NCBI GenBank assembly: GCA_046727435.1
Contig: JBKPCR010000078.1
Coordinates: forward strand, 1-33,242
DNA length: 33,242 bases
Direction: 5' to 3'
Source of the DNA: CAVPRW01 sp046727435 [NCBI: bacterium]
GTDB taxonomy: Bacteria > Tectomicrobia > Entotheonellia > J063
Below are positions 24,221-32,372 of the stretch, one piece after another. The notes under the pieces were generated by a model, which made no database searches, was not told the origin of the DNA, and saw only the letters and a list, made by a program, of their open reading frames with translations. Positions within the stretch are counted from its first letter, which is position 1. Each line of letters opens with the position of its first letter. Position numbers and translations under genes: made by a program.

Positions 24221-25141
24221 TTAATCGGGGGAGCTCCAAAAATCGTAGAAATTAAACCATTGGTAAGGGTAAGTACAACAGAGCTCTTCTAAACGCCGCA
24301 CGTATTGTATGATGTAGTATTGCAAACGCTGTTCGCGCTCCAGGTGGGGGAGCTCTACGCGCTCGGCAAGGGGTTCGGCAAATACAGAGTATTGGCGATG
24401 CCCTGTTCTCAGCCCAATGGTTAAGCAGACCGGACATTCCAGGAGACTAGCCAACAGCCATGCGTGTTGTGGAAAAGGCGCTTTCTCCCCGAGAAATGGC
24501 AGCCATGTGACACGTTGTTTGGCATAAGGCGGAATCCGATCCCCTACCATGGCGATCATCTCTCCACGCTCGACGGAGTCTTTCAGTGCAAAAACCATTT
24601 CCATGTCGCCAGGCTTGAGTTCAATGACTCTGAGATTGGTATTAGGGTGCAAAGCATTGATCACAGCGTTGATTTTTTGAGCATGTCCGCGATGCATGAC
24701 GATGTGGATCTTGAAACCTTCTGCCAAGGCAAAGGTGCGCAGAGCATCAAAGCTTCCTAGATGGGCACCCAATAGAAGCATGCCTTTGCCGTCTTGGCGT
24801 TGTAAGTACTGCCGTCCGTGCTCCTGAAAGTGAAATTTCTCCAGCTTCCCCTGCCAGAGCCACAGACGGTCAAGAAGCGTGAGCGCAAAGTGGAGGTGGT
24901 GGAGATAACTTTTCCACAGAGATGGCGGGCCGCTGACGTCAGGATGGAGTCGGTGTAAGCGCTGCAAATAGGCAAGCGAGGCCCCTCGCGCCGCGCGCCC
25001 GGTGAGAAAAAAATAGCCCGCGATCGGCAGAAGCGTCAGCATGGCGACGCCATAGCCCACGGTATTCAGCAGGAACAACACGAGACGGATACCCCATTGT
25101 GACCCACGCTCTGGTATCTTGGCCCATAACGGTGGCTTCAT
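24221..25141 (-). CDS. LpxL/HtrB-type lysophospholipid (lipid A) acyltransferase
   Basis: This 306-residue inner-membrane protein belongs to the bacterial lipid A acyltransferase family (PF03279). The catalytic HX4D motif is H127-LGSF-D132 in LLLGAHLGSFD, and a second conserved block is MVGDRIP. One strong membrane anchor lies near residues 20-48. In APE clusters such proteins may transfer the aryl polyene acyl chain to a lipid or sugar acceptor, rather than lipid A. ATG 25141 overlaps the glycosyltransferase stop in ATGA, which decides against the longer 25180 start. The acyl acceptor is not known. Confidence 0.88.
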   Translation of the reverse strand: MKPPLWAKIPERGSQWGIRLVLFLLNTVGYGVAMLTLLPIAGYFFLTGRAARGASLAYLQRLHRLHPDVSGPPSLWKSYLHHLHFALTLLDRLWLWQGKLEKFHFQEHGRQYLQRQDGKGMLLLGAHLGSFDALRTFALAEGFKIHIVMHRGHAQKINAVINALHPNTNLRVIELKPGDMEMVFALKDSVERGEMIAMVGDRIPPYAKQRVTWLPFLGEKAPFPQHAWLLASLLECPVCLTIGLRTGHRQYSVFAEPLAERVELPHLEREQRLQYYIIQYVRRLEELCCTYPYQWFNFYDFWSSPD

Positions 25142-25875
25142 GGGCTTCTCTTCATCCGGAGTAAACATGGCACACGACACAACATGCCGAAGAACAAACG
25201 AGTATAGAGCCAGCTCAGTCGAACATTATCTCGCACAACGCGAAAGTGAGAGCTTCCGTCCTGGGGGTATATCACAGCTGTCACCACGTTTCGAATCGGT
25301 ACGCCTCTCCAATAGAGTCGTACAGCAATTTCTGGGTCAAAATCCATATGGGAGCCGAGACGTTGTTTCTGCATGAGAGCCACTACCGTCCGCACAGGAT
25401 AGACGCGGAAACCCAGCAACGGATCAGCAATGGCCGGTGAAAGGGTTTCTACCCACACCCAAAATTGCGAGATTCTTCTGCCGAGGCGTCTCGACAAGGG
25501 AGCATCTTCCCTGAAGGTTGGTTTCCCAAGCACCAGCGCCTGGGGATAGGCCTCAGCTTCAGCAAGAAAGCGTGGAATGTCCCGAGCATCGTGTTGGCCA
25601 TCAGCATCAAGCTGGAGGGCATGCGAGTAACCTATCTCGTGGGCGCGCTGGAGGCCTGTTTTCACCGCCTCTCCCTTCCCACTGCGACGCGGGAGATGTA
25701 GGACTTGTACCCATGGGCGATGTTTGTCTTGTTCCTCAAGCACATGCCGGGTCGCGATGTCAGAGCCATCATCAACGATGATGCAGGGTAATCCGAACTG
25801 AGCCACCTGATCGAGCACACTTGCGATAGTGGCCTTATGATTATAGATGGGAATGACAAGACATGGGTTAATCAT
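25138..25875 (-). CDS. Family 2 glycosyltransferase
   Basis: This 245-residue GT-A enzyme has the nucleotide-sugar-binding pattern CLVIPIYNHKATIASVL, then DDGSD and the metal-binding DADGQHD. The C-terminal region contains DPLLGFRVYP, seen in dolichyl-phosphate-mannose synthase-like and APE glycosyltransferases. There is no C-terminal transmembrane pair, though a hydrophobic amphipathic tail (SWLYTRLFFGMLCRVPCLL) may associate with membrane. The ATG at 25875 overlaps the ligase stop by four bases; upstream in-frame starts would lie within that gene. It probably glycosylates the polyene-lipid or its acceptor, as in related clusters; the sugar is unknown. Confidence 0.88.
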   Translation of the reverse strand: MINPCLVIPIYNHKATIASVLDQVAQFGLPCIIVDDGSDIATRHVLEEQDKHRPWVQVLHLPRRSGKGEAVKTGLQRAHEIGYSHALQLDADGQHDARDIPRFLAEAEAYPQALVLGKPTFREDAPLSRRLGRRISQFWVWVETLSPAIADPLLGFRVYPVRTVVALMQKQRLGSHMDFDPEIAVRLYWRGVPIRNVVTAVIYPQDGSSHFRVVRDNVRLSWLYTRLFFGMLCRVPCLLRMKRSP

Positions 25876-27599
25876 GGTGTTACTATCAGACGCCCGGACG
25901 CAAAGGTCTGCTCGTCCGAAAAAATACGGTATACCCATTTGCTGGCTTCGCAGTCTAATCGAACTTCTAGAAAGAAAGCCTGTCCCGGAAAAAGCATGTG
26001 GTGAAATTTCACTGCTTCCATAGCTGTAAGATGCAATGTCCCTCCCGAGTAGGTCTCGATGCTTTGAATCACCCAACGCAATTGGCAAACTCCAGGGACA
26101 ACCGAGACTTGTGGAAAGTGTCCTCGCAGGTAATACAGGTTTTCCGGAACTTTGCAATGTAGCACGTACCCAGCCTTGGTGTCTTCCTTGGCCAACAGAA
26201 GAGGATCTGTGGGTTGGTCCCGTGGAGGTTCTTGAAAGAGTGATAGAAGGTCTTCCGCTGCCACTTTCCCTTGGGTGTTATACGGCAGCGCTTCGGGGAA
26301 GCGCCACACGCGGGGTAAAGTGACAGGTTCAAAGTCGTGCATTAAGTGGTCCCGCAACGTGCCAATCAACGAGAAGGTCCCAACTCCTTCCAACAAGCGT
26401 CGTCCCTGCCGGGTGAGCACTACAACTGCAGCGAGATGAGAGCGTTCCATGTGGGACTGAGGCGGGAGAAGAATCATTCTGGCTTCTTCCACGGCTTCGT
26501 GCTGTAAGAGTTTGCTCTCCATGGCTGTCAGCGAAAGGCGTTTCTCTGACAGTTTCACAATCTGGTCAGCACGCCCTCGCAAATGGAATCGCTGCCCATC
26601 GACGAGTTCGGCACGATCACCAGTGCGCAACCAGGCTCTTGGCTCGGGCAAAAATGGGGAACGCACTTCTAATAAACCGTTTTGCACACGGATCGTAACG
26701 CCTGGAAGCGGGTGCCAAGGCCAATCCAGGCTACGGGTTTGTTGCCGAAAAGCGATCCCGCCGGTTTCTGTCGAACCTAAAACCTCTATAGGGGCCTGGC
26801 TGCAGACCTCAGCAATATGCAGGGCTGTTTCTCTGCCTAATGGGCCCCCTGATGAAAAAATCACGATGTTCCGCCAATCGTGACTGTATTGCCTGGCTAC
26901 TTGTGGGAGATGGATGAGATGTGCTGGAGAAGAAACAATCGATGCAGGACCAGCGGGGAGCTGACTGAGAATTTCTTCCCAATACAAAGCACTACGGTCA
27001 AGAAAGACATCCCCACCGCACAAAGGCCAGAGCAGTCTGAACAAGAGCCCATAGATATGGAGGTGAGAAACCGTCGCAAAGTGTGGAGCGCCTTGAAGCT
27101 TGCTCCCCCACTGCTGATGTAACATCGCTATTTCGTCGGCTAATTGCGCAAAAGTTTTGGGGATGCGTTTACGTATGCCAGTACTGCCCGATGTGAAGAG
27201 CTCCAGCGCGCGGTCCTGCGGTGCACGTGCTACCCAGGCAAGAAGGCTATCTGTTGCGATCGGAGACACGATGTGTATGTCTACCCCGGTAATCCGGCGG
27301 TCAGTAAGGATCCCTGCAATCACCGATTGCAATTGTTGTACGGTGCCTGGCTGAGTGTCAGGAGCGACGATCGGGGTAATACCCTTTTGCCAACAGGCTA
27401 GCAATGCCGCAGCGAAATGGAAGGCGGAGTCAAGCGCTAACAGCCACGGTTTGTCGGCAGGGTCGGAGAGTTGAGACACAATCCCGGCAGCCATGCCCTG
27501 TAGTTCAGCCCACGTTTTGCGGGGATGCCAACATACCGTATGCTCAGAGGGATAATCCGCAGTCAGAAGTTTATAGAGTGGAATAATGGTGCTCATCAT
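25872..27599 (-). CDS. Acyl-CoA/ACP ligase fused to ApeI-type dehydratase
   Basis: This 575-residue protein combines two activities. Residues 1-460 form an ANL-family AMP-ligase: TSGSTG at 136-141, GSTETGG at 275-281, TGDR at 326-329 and the catalytic lysine K445 in NTQGKV. It should adenylate the aryl acid (for example p-coumarate) and load it on the ACP, as ApeH does. Residues about 470-575 form a hotdog-fold dehydratase with the block YYLRGHFPQVSVVPGV, where H494 is the expected catalytic histidine; this matches ApeI. In characterised clusters these are separate genes. The start is ATG 27599, one base after the membrane-gene stop, and the end overlaps the glycosyltransferase in ATGA. Confidence 0.9.
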   Translation of the reverse strand: MMSTIIPLYKLLTADYPSEHTVCWHPRKTWAELQGMAAGIVSQLSDPADKPWLLALDSAFHFAAALLACWQKGITPIVAPDTQPGTVQQLQSVIAGILTDRRITGVDIHIVSPIATDSLLAWVARAPQDRALELFTSGSTGIRKRIPKTFAQLADEIAMLHQQWGSKLQGAPHFATVSHLHIYGLLFRLLWPLCGGDVFLDRSALYWEEILSQLPAGPASIVSSPAHLIHLPQVARQYSHDWRNIVIFSSGGPLGRETALHIAEVCSQAPIEVLGSTETGGIAFRQQTRSLDWPWHPLPGVTIRVQNGLLEVRSPFLPEPRAWLRTGDRAELVDGQRFHLRGRADQIVKLSEKRLSLTAMESKLLQHEAVEEARMILLPPQSHMERSHLAAVVVLTRQGRRLLEGVGTFSLIGTLRDHLMHDFEPVTLPRVWRFPEALPYNTQGKVAAEDLLSLFQEPPRDQPTDPLLLAKEDTKAGYVLHCKVPENLYYLRGHFPQVSVVPGVCQLRWVIQSIETYSGGTLHLTAMEAVKFHHMLFPGQAFFLEVRLDCEASKWVYRIFSDEQTFASGRLIVTP

Positions 27600-27600
27600 C

Positions 27601-28212
27601 TCACGCCTTCGGAGGAAACAGCTTCTTGAAAATGAAGTCCGTAGGAAGCCCAGCATAGCGCCTGAAGCGCCAGGAACGATAGCTCAACTCGACCGCAAAA
27701 AGCAGGCCCATCATAATGTAGGTAATAAATCCGTTGTACAGACTCCATATCTTCAGGGACGTACAACAAGCCGTGTAATATGCCGCCACCCCATTAACGC
27801 CTAAGAAACATACCCATATCAGCGCGACGCGGCGACAGTATGCGATTTCCTCGATCGAGAGATCTAAGACAAGACCCCTTGCGAATACTTCAATAGTATT
27901 TGGCGGAGATAAAAGACTGTAACTGAATGAAATAAGAAGAATTGTGGAGACTAGCAATGGAAGATATAACATATATGTCAAGGTATTCAGAAGTATACCT
28001 ATCATATATGAGACAATGATTGCGAAAAATGGCACTATAAGACGCGTCTGATATATATGATGGTTTTGCATAAGGAAATTACCAATCAAAGACATTCCGA
28101 TCAAAGACGCAATGATACGAGATGAATATACTGTCATCCCAAAGTAAACTAGAAATGGATAAAATAATACTATGAAGGTCAAAACCGTCCGAAAGATCGC
28201 TCGAAATTTCAA
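27601..28212 (-). CDS. COG4648-type membrane protein (ApeG-like)
   Basis: This 203-residue protein has about five membrane helices and matches the COG4648 family found next to APE ligases. Its signature is clear: LSIEEIAYCRRVALIWVCFL, then NGVAAYYTACCTSLKIWSLYNG and FAVELSYRSWRF. The function in the pathway is not known. The start is TTG 28212 with a poor ribosome site, so the true start is uncertain. The gene is AT-rich compared with the ligase downstream. Its upstream side is the decayed IS1595-like element, which separates it from the ACP gene; the operon promoter downstream of that element is therefore unclear. Confidence 0.85.
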   Translation of the reverse strand: MKFRAIFRTVLTFIVLFYPFLVYFGMTVYSSRIIASLIGMSLIGNFLMQNHHIYQTRLIVPFFAIIVSYMIGILLNTLTYMLYLPLLVSTILLISFSYSLLSPPNTIEVFARGLVLDLSIEEIAYCRRVALIWVCFLGVNGVAAYYTACCTSLKIWSLYNGFITYIMMGLLFAVELSYRSWRFRRYAGLPTDFIFKKLFPPKA

Positions 28213-28457
28213 GCAATATACCTATATTGAGTTCTTAGTAGACGACTTCGACGATACCAGAAATCGTCAGGATTGAACGCAAATCTCCCTCCGTAAATTT
28301 CACACTAATATTAGCCTCAAATTAACAGCCGGATCCATAGAATCTAAGACTATCTAAATATTGATCTTGATAAAGATTGACATTGAGAGCAAATGAGACT
28401 TGCCTCAAATTCGAAAACTTTCATCGACGCGTGACTGGATGACCGCATCTGCACGCT

Positions 28458-29194
28458 TTGGCTCGAACGGTATCTCCACCCGAATGGACTGATATGCCTA
28501 CCTTGTGGGCACCCGAGCGGCGCCTGTTCCGCGTCCAAGGCCATTTTCCGGCTTGCCGCTGTCGGGCCTGCCAGGGCTATGACACCCTCCGAACGTGGAC
28601 GGTCTTCGCGAACACGCGACAACATCCAGCCACCTCGGTGCTGTTACGGCACGCGATGGCCAAGGGCGAACCCACTGCCCGCCTCACACGCGAGTTGGGG
28701 CTCGCACGTCAACAGTTCCCGACCCTCCGGCGGCGCAGCACTAGATGGACAGGGCACGGTACCTCTGCCAATAATCGTCCCCCATCATCCGTGTGATCTC
28801 ACGCGAGACGGGGGAGCAGCGCGTGTGGATCTGCGACTATGGCCACACGCGCACTTGCGCATCCCTGATCGTAGAGCACCTTGCTGCGGGCAGCACGCGG
28901 CTCTCTATCGATGAGGGGTAGCGCTATCGGGGGAGCCATCCGTGCCATGCCACCGTCCGCCACGGCGGGCACGAGTGGGCGCGCAATGACGACGAAGAGG
29001 GCCGACATGAAGTGCACGGCCGTACCTGTTCAGGGGCCGGCGCGGAGCTTCGGACCGATCTGCGTGCCTTCCATGGGGTCCATACTCTAGACCTGCATCT
29101 CTCCGTGGCGACGTATGAAGCCATGGTCAATACGAAACGGGTCACACCCACGCTGATTCAGCGGATGTGTGGTCACGGCCTCTCTGTACTCTAG
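28458..29194 (+). pseudogene. Decayed IS1595-like transposase
   Basis: On the plus strand, fragments in several frames line up with an IS1595-type transposase. The first part (28458-28730) carries a degenerate zinc-ribbon-like region (FPACRCRACQGYDTL) and VFANTRQHPATSVLL, then AKGEPTARLTRELGL. The second (about 28790-29194) reads RVISRETGEQRVW, HATVRHGGHEWARNDDEEGR and EVHGRTCSGAGAELRTDLRAF, ending MVNTKRVTPTLIQRMC. A TAG interrupts the second part at 28918-28920, and at least one frameshift separates the halves. It is inactive, and lies between the ACP and COG4648 genes in the orientation opposite to the operon. Inverted repeats were not delimited. Confidence 0.8.
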
Positions 29195-29236
29195 TTAGCC
29201 ATAAACCCAAACATTTTCTGTCGATATCCAATGCCA

Positions 29237-29515
29237 CTACTCCTGCTTTTCAATCATTTTCTGACTGATGAAAGATCCAAGGTTTCTGACATTTGCAAAG
29301 TAATGCTTGTTTTCCTCAGGATCATGACTCAGATCAATTTTATATATTTTGGAAATTGCTATTCCTAATTCTAAACCATCGATAGAATCAAGCCCCAAAC
29401 CCTCGTTAAAAAGAGGCTGCTCGCTGTCTATATCTTGTGGATGAATATCCTCCAGTCTGAGGGTTGTCACGATGAGCTGTTTCAATTCGTTCTCTAAAGA
29501 GTCTGACGGCTTCAT
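29237..29515 (-). CDS. Acyl carrier protein of the APE cluster
   Basis: This 92-residue acyl carrier protein has the phosphopantetheine attachment site in GLGLDSIDGLEL, with S44 as the modified serine. It carries the aryl starter and growing polyene chain between ligase, ketosynthase, reductase and dehydratases. The ATG at 29515 follows AAAGG. The sequence PLFNEGLGLDSIDGLELG is closer to APE and flexirubin ACPs than to housekeeping AcpP (typical DSLD). Characterised clusters have two ACPs side by side; only one is seen here, with insertion-sequence remains on both sides. Confidence 0.92.
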   Translation of the reverse strand: MKPSDSLENELKQLIVTTLRLEDIHPQDIDSEQPLFNEGLGLDSIDGLELGIAISKIYKIDLSHDPEENKHYFANVRNLGSFISQKMIEKQE

Positions 29516-30289
29516 GGTGCACCTTTGCTCTCCTACCCTCTGTTAATCGTCGGAGGGTGAACTCTAAACCGCTCTTGCGCCATTAACTGCTCGAAATCCC
29601 GTCGGTACGACCGGTCATGATGGGGTCTCAGTTGCATCGGATGAGCCGCTTGGACAGCATTGTTGCCGCGCGGTTGTCGTGCAGAGTCAGAGTAGCACAG
29701 GAACTCATGGGCGAGCGTTGCTGGAAGTATTGGGTAACAAATCTCTGAAGAAGTGATTATACCTGGTGCGCTCGCTGGCGGCAACAGCTCAGCTAGACGC
29801 ATCTGCGACGCAACATTGTAGTTATGATTAACTGCGGGGGTCGCATAGGGGAGGGGTCGCTGGCACGCGCCTCCGCAATGTTCCTCTCGCGGCATCCAGG
29901 GCACGACGTCACGTGTATCGCTAGAAATGTTTCCCCTTCCATGCGCCCAGACGTGTCCAGGTACCATGGTGATTTTGGAACGCATAGCCTGGAGGGTCCC
30001 CGGTGTCTGGCAGCGATGATGATCCTCGTGGCCGCGCTCAAACCTCGTCATCGCACCTCCTCGATTAGCTGACCACCCGCGACAGAGCGACTGTGCACAG
30101 CGAGAAGGCGCCATCCTTGCTACCAATCCCTGCCCAACTCAAAGAAGTCCTGCCTGCCGCCGCTTCGCTCGCTCGCCCAGGTAATCATTTAGACCGGAGG
30201 CAATGCTGATGATATGGGGGAGAGGTCATATGTTCTCTGTCACGAACCACTCATCCCCGGAAATCTGGTTAACCTTACAGATGGCTAGA
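29516..30289. other. Non-coding stretch between ACP and IS5-like fragment
   Basis: About 770 bases hold no gene I recognise. A minus-strand open frame, 29533-30126, encodes a Pro/His/Arg-rich peptide without hydrophobic core pattern and looks like a chance or decayed frame, though its C-terminal piece (HHDRSYRRDFEQLMAQERF) is more protein-like. A second ACP would be expected near here but no D-S-L/I motif was found in any frame I read. Confidence 0.45.
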
Positions 30290-30835
30290 GCGTGTTAGGC
30301 ACTTTGCACCATGAGCGCCACGAAGCGCGCGAGCATCAGGATAGTAAAGGCGACAACATGCCACCCCGCCAGCGTTCCCGGCAATCGTTCATAACCTTGT
30401 GCGAGGCCGCGAAAGCGCGCGGCCCAGCCGAAACGCCGCTCGACCACCTAGCGCCGTGGCAGCCGCACGAAGCCTTTCTTCGCTTGCGGCCGTTTGACCA
30501 CTTTGAGTTGCATCCTTCGGTCGCCGGTATCGGCTTGATCCACAGAGCCGACTCCCACCGAGGTGTCCGTGACGTCTTGCTCCTGCTCGGCCAACAGCGC
30601 CACCTGCGCGCGATCTTGTTCGTTTGCGGGGGTGACATGCAAGGCCAGCAAGTGGCCCAAGGTATCGACGGCCATATGCCCTTTGCACCCCGTTGGCTTT
30701 TGGCCCCATTGGAGCCCGCGCGGGAGCCACTTTCGGGACTGGATTGCAGGCTCCAACTAAGGCCGGAGGACCGTGCGAAGGATGCGCGGGCACCGCTGTT
30801 GCGGGGACTCAAGAAAGACTCCAGCGGCTAATCTG
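30290..30835 (-). pseudogene. Truncated and broken IS5-family transposase
   Basis: The minus strand carries the C-terminal half of an IS5-family transposase spread over two frames. SSPESGSRAG (one frame) passes to KGHMAVDTLGHLLALHVTPA (another frame), then KRPQAKKGFVRLPRR, a TAG where the family has tryptophan (30448-30450), and VVERRFGWAARFRGLAQGYERL. It ends GWHVVAFTILMLARF. The N-terminal DDE half is absent, so this is a dead fragment. The left boundary near 30290 (GAGCGTGTTAGGCAC) looks like an element end; the other end was not found. Confidence 0.82.
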
Positions 30836-30929
30836 GAATCACCTATTCGTCTCCCTCAGGGCGAAGGAACTTGATGATTCTATACCCCCAGAATTAAAGC
30901 GACGTCACGGTGCCGAAAATCGCAAAATG

Positions 30930-31724
30930 TCAGTCAACTTGAGTAGGTACATGAAGTTGTTCGCGAAAGAAATCTTCGAAATACTGGTTTAAGACCCTCA
31001 CCTTTAGGCGGAAATTATGCTTTTGTCGGATTTCTTCAGGGAGCGTGGAGAGGAAATGAAAGTGCAGCTTGAAACGCAGTGGGCGTTCAGGGACTTTGTA
31101 CCAGGGTTGCCCTTTTGATAGGGTAGGGGGGTCACACGTTATGACGACCAAAACGATAGGGGTACCCGTACGTAGAGCAATCTGCGCAGCACCGCGTTTG
31201 AAAGTGCGCAAACCAGACGCAGGTGAACGGGTCCCTTCTGGGAAGACAATCAGGGAGCGTCCGGCTTGGAAGTTTTTCTCACAATCTTTTAAAATCTGAG
31301 TAGCACGATCGTTCACAATATAACCCGCTGCACGTACGATACTATTAAAATAGATATGCTTCAAAAGAGATTTTTTGATGATACAATTACAGAATGGAAT
31401 ACAACTCATAATAGCAACTACATCAATTAGAGTGGGATGGTTAGCTATGAGTATGTAGTTATTATAATACTTGATATCTTCCAATCCATTGACTTCAAAT
31501 GTCTCTATTATTCCTAAGAATACCGAGTATTTTATAAACAGTTTGAAAGACCAATGAATCAATTGAAGTATCTTCTGGCGTTTGCTTTCTACGGAGCCTG
31601 GTAAGAGTTTGATCATGGGAACAGCTGCGAAAGTTAAAAAAACACTGCCCGCCATGAAAGTTATGAAGGCAAGTCCCGTGGTACAAATACGCCACTGACG
31701 AAAGAGTTTGTCCTGTATCCCCAT
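30930..31724 (-). CDS. PlsC-type 1-acylglycerol-3-phosphate acyltransferase-like protein (ApeD-like)
   Basis: This 264-residue membrane-associated acyltransferase has the HX4D motif H96-PTLI-D101 in IANHPTLID and the FPEGTRS motif at 161-167, the two acyltransferase signatures. Two hydrophobic segments near residues 15-40 anchor it. In APE clusters a PlsC-like protein at this upstream position precedes the ACP genes and is thought to help build the lipid that anchors the pigment. It is AT-richer than the flanks. The ATG at 31724 is the likely first gene of the original operon, with a candidate promoter about 135 bases upstream. The broken IS5-like element now lies directly after its 3' end. 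Confidence 0.88.
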   Translation of the reverse strand: MGIQDKLFRQWRICTTGLAFITFMAGSVFLTFAAVPMIKLLPGSVESKRQKILQLIHWSFKLFIKYSVFLGIIETFEVNGLEDIKYYNNYILIANHPTLIDVVAIMSCIPFCNCIIKKSLLKHIYFNSIVRAAGYIVNDRATQILKDCEKNFQAGRSLIVFPEGTRSPASGLRTFKRGAAQIALRTGTPIVLVVITCDPPTLSKGQPWYKVPERPLRFKLHFHFLSTLPEEIRQKHNFRLKVRVLNQYFEDFFREQLHVPTQVD

Positions 31725-32372
31725 GTCTCACAAGCCTTCTCCGGTTGCTGTAAGCGCTCCGGCCATGGAAGCTGGTGGCTATCCTGCACCCTACCTGAAA
31801 GGCATCGGTAGGATAGAAAACCGGGCGCGCATGTTGTTCGGTCGGGCACAGAAAGCATATAATAATCGATCGTACACCGAAATCAAGGACAATTTTCGAT
31901 AGAATTTGATAATTTGACTTTGGGGATTCTTTGGCGTCTGATGTACCCCTAATGATATGGGCTAGTAGAGAGGTTAGAGTCTGCTAGGTTGCGACTGATA
32001 TGTGAACCAAACATGCTTGAACTCGGTGCGGGGTAACATATCTGAGGCGACTCTGTGGACGCTCCTCATCAGCATGCCGACAATAGGCGGCGAGTACCCC
32101 TCGCACTTCCGTAACAGCATGAAAGACATGCCTATTCACCCATCCCTTGGGACCATACTGTTGAAACTTTCACCATACCCATGTGGTGTATCATGCGTTT
32201 GACTGGTAGACTATGGATGCGTGCACGATCGTGCGTCCGTATCCCTTGATAACGGTGCCCAGTGTGTCGAAACGCACCATTTTTGCCTGTGTAGGCTTAT
32301 GATCGTTGGGCTGTTTCACGGCGGCATGCTGTTACGAACCGATGTACCCATTGCAGACGTGATGGAGGCTTC
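31725..32372. other. Intergenic region between divergent APE operon and PHP gene
   Basis: About 650 bases between two divergent genes. Beyond a candidate minus-strand promoter, no RNA gene, repeat or regulator is visible. No transcription-factor gene accompanies the cluster in the window. Short open frames here have no recognisable similarity. Confidence 0.5.
31859..31886 (-). promoter_or_regulatory. Candidate sigma-70 promoter for the upstream end of the APE operon
   Basis: Read on the minus strand, TTGATT (31886-31881) is followed after 16 bases by TATTAT (31864-31859). This matches four of six -35 positions and most of the -10 consensus. It lies 135 bases upstream of the PlsC-type gene in a locally AT-rich stretch. 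Confidence 0.33.

Larger units (their letters stand above)
13063..31724. other. Aryl polyene (APE/flexirubin/xanthomonadin-like) biosynthetic gene cluster
   Basis: The set of families between these positions matches described APE clusters: ammonia-lyase, ketosynthase, chain-length-factor-like protein, ketoreductase, two dehydratase domains, ligase, ACP, COG4648 membrane protein, PlsC- and LpxL-type acyltransferases, glycosyltransferase, LolA-like protein, MMPL exporter and DUF3261 lipoprotein. From 28212 down to 14560 the genes overlap or nearly touch on the minus strand, indicating one long operon, except for a 96-base gap after the ketoreductase. The upstream part (ACP, PlsC-type gene) is separated by two decayed insertion sequences. 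Accessory functions are a predicted halogenase and a methyltransferase. Confidence 0.88.

Noticed and set aside
29533-30126. A 197-codon minus-strand open frame
   Set aside because: Composition is rich in Pro, His and Arg with no domain; it lies among insertion-sequence remains and is probably chance or decayed sequence.
28458-30835. Active mobile element or one composite transposon
   Set aside because: The two transposase remnants belong to different families, are on opposite strands and each carries stops and frameshifts.
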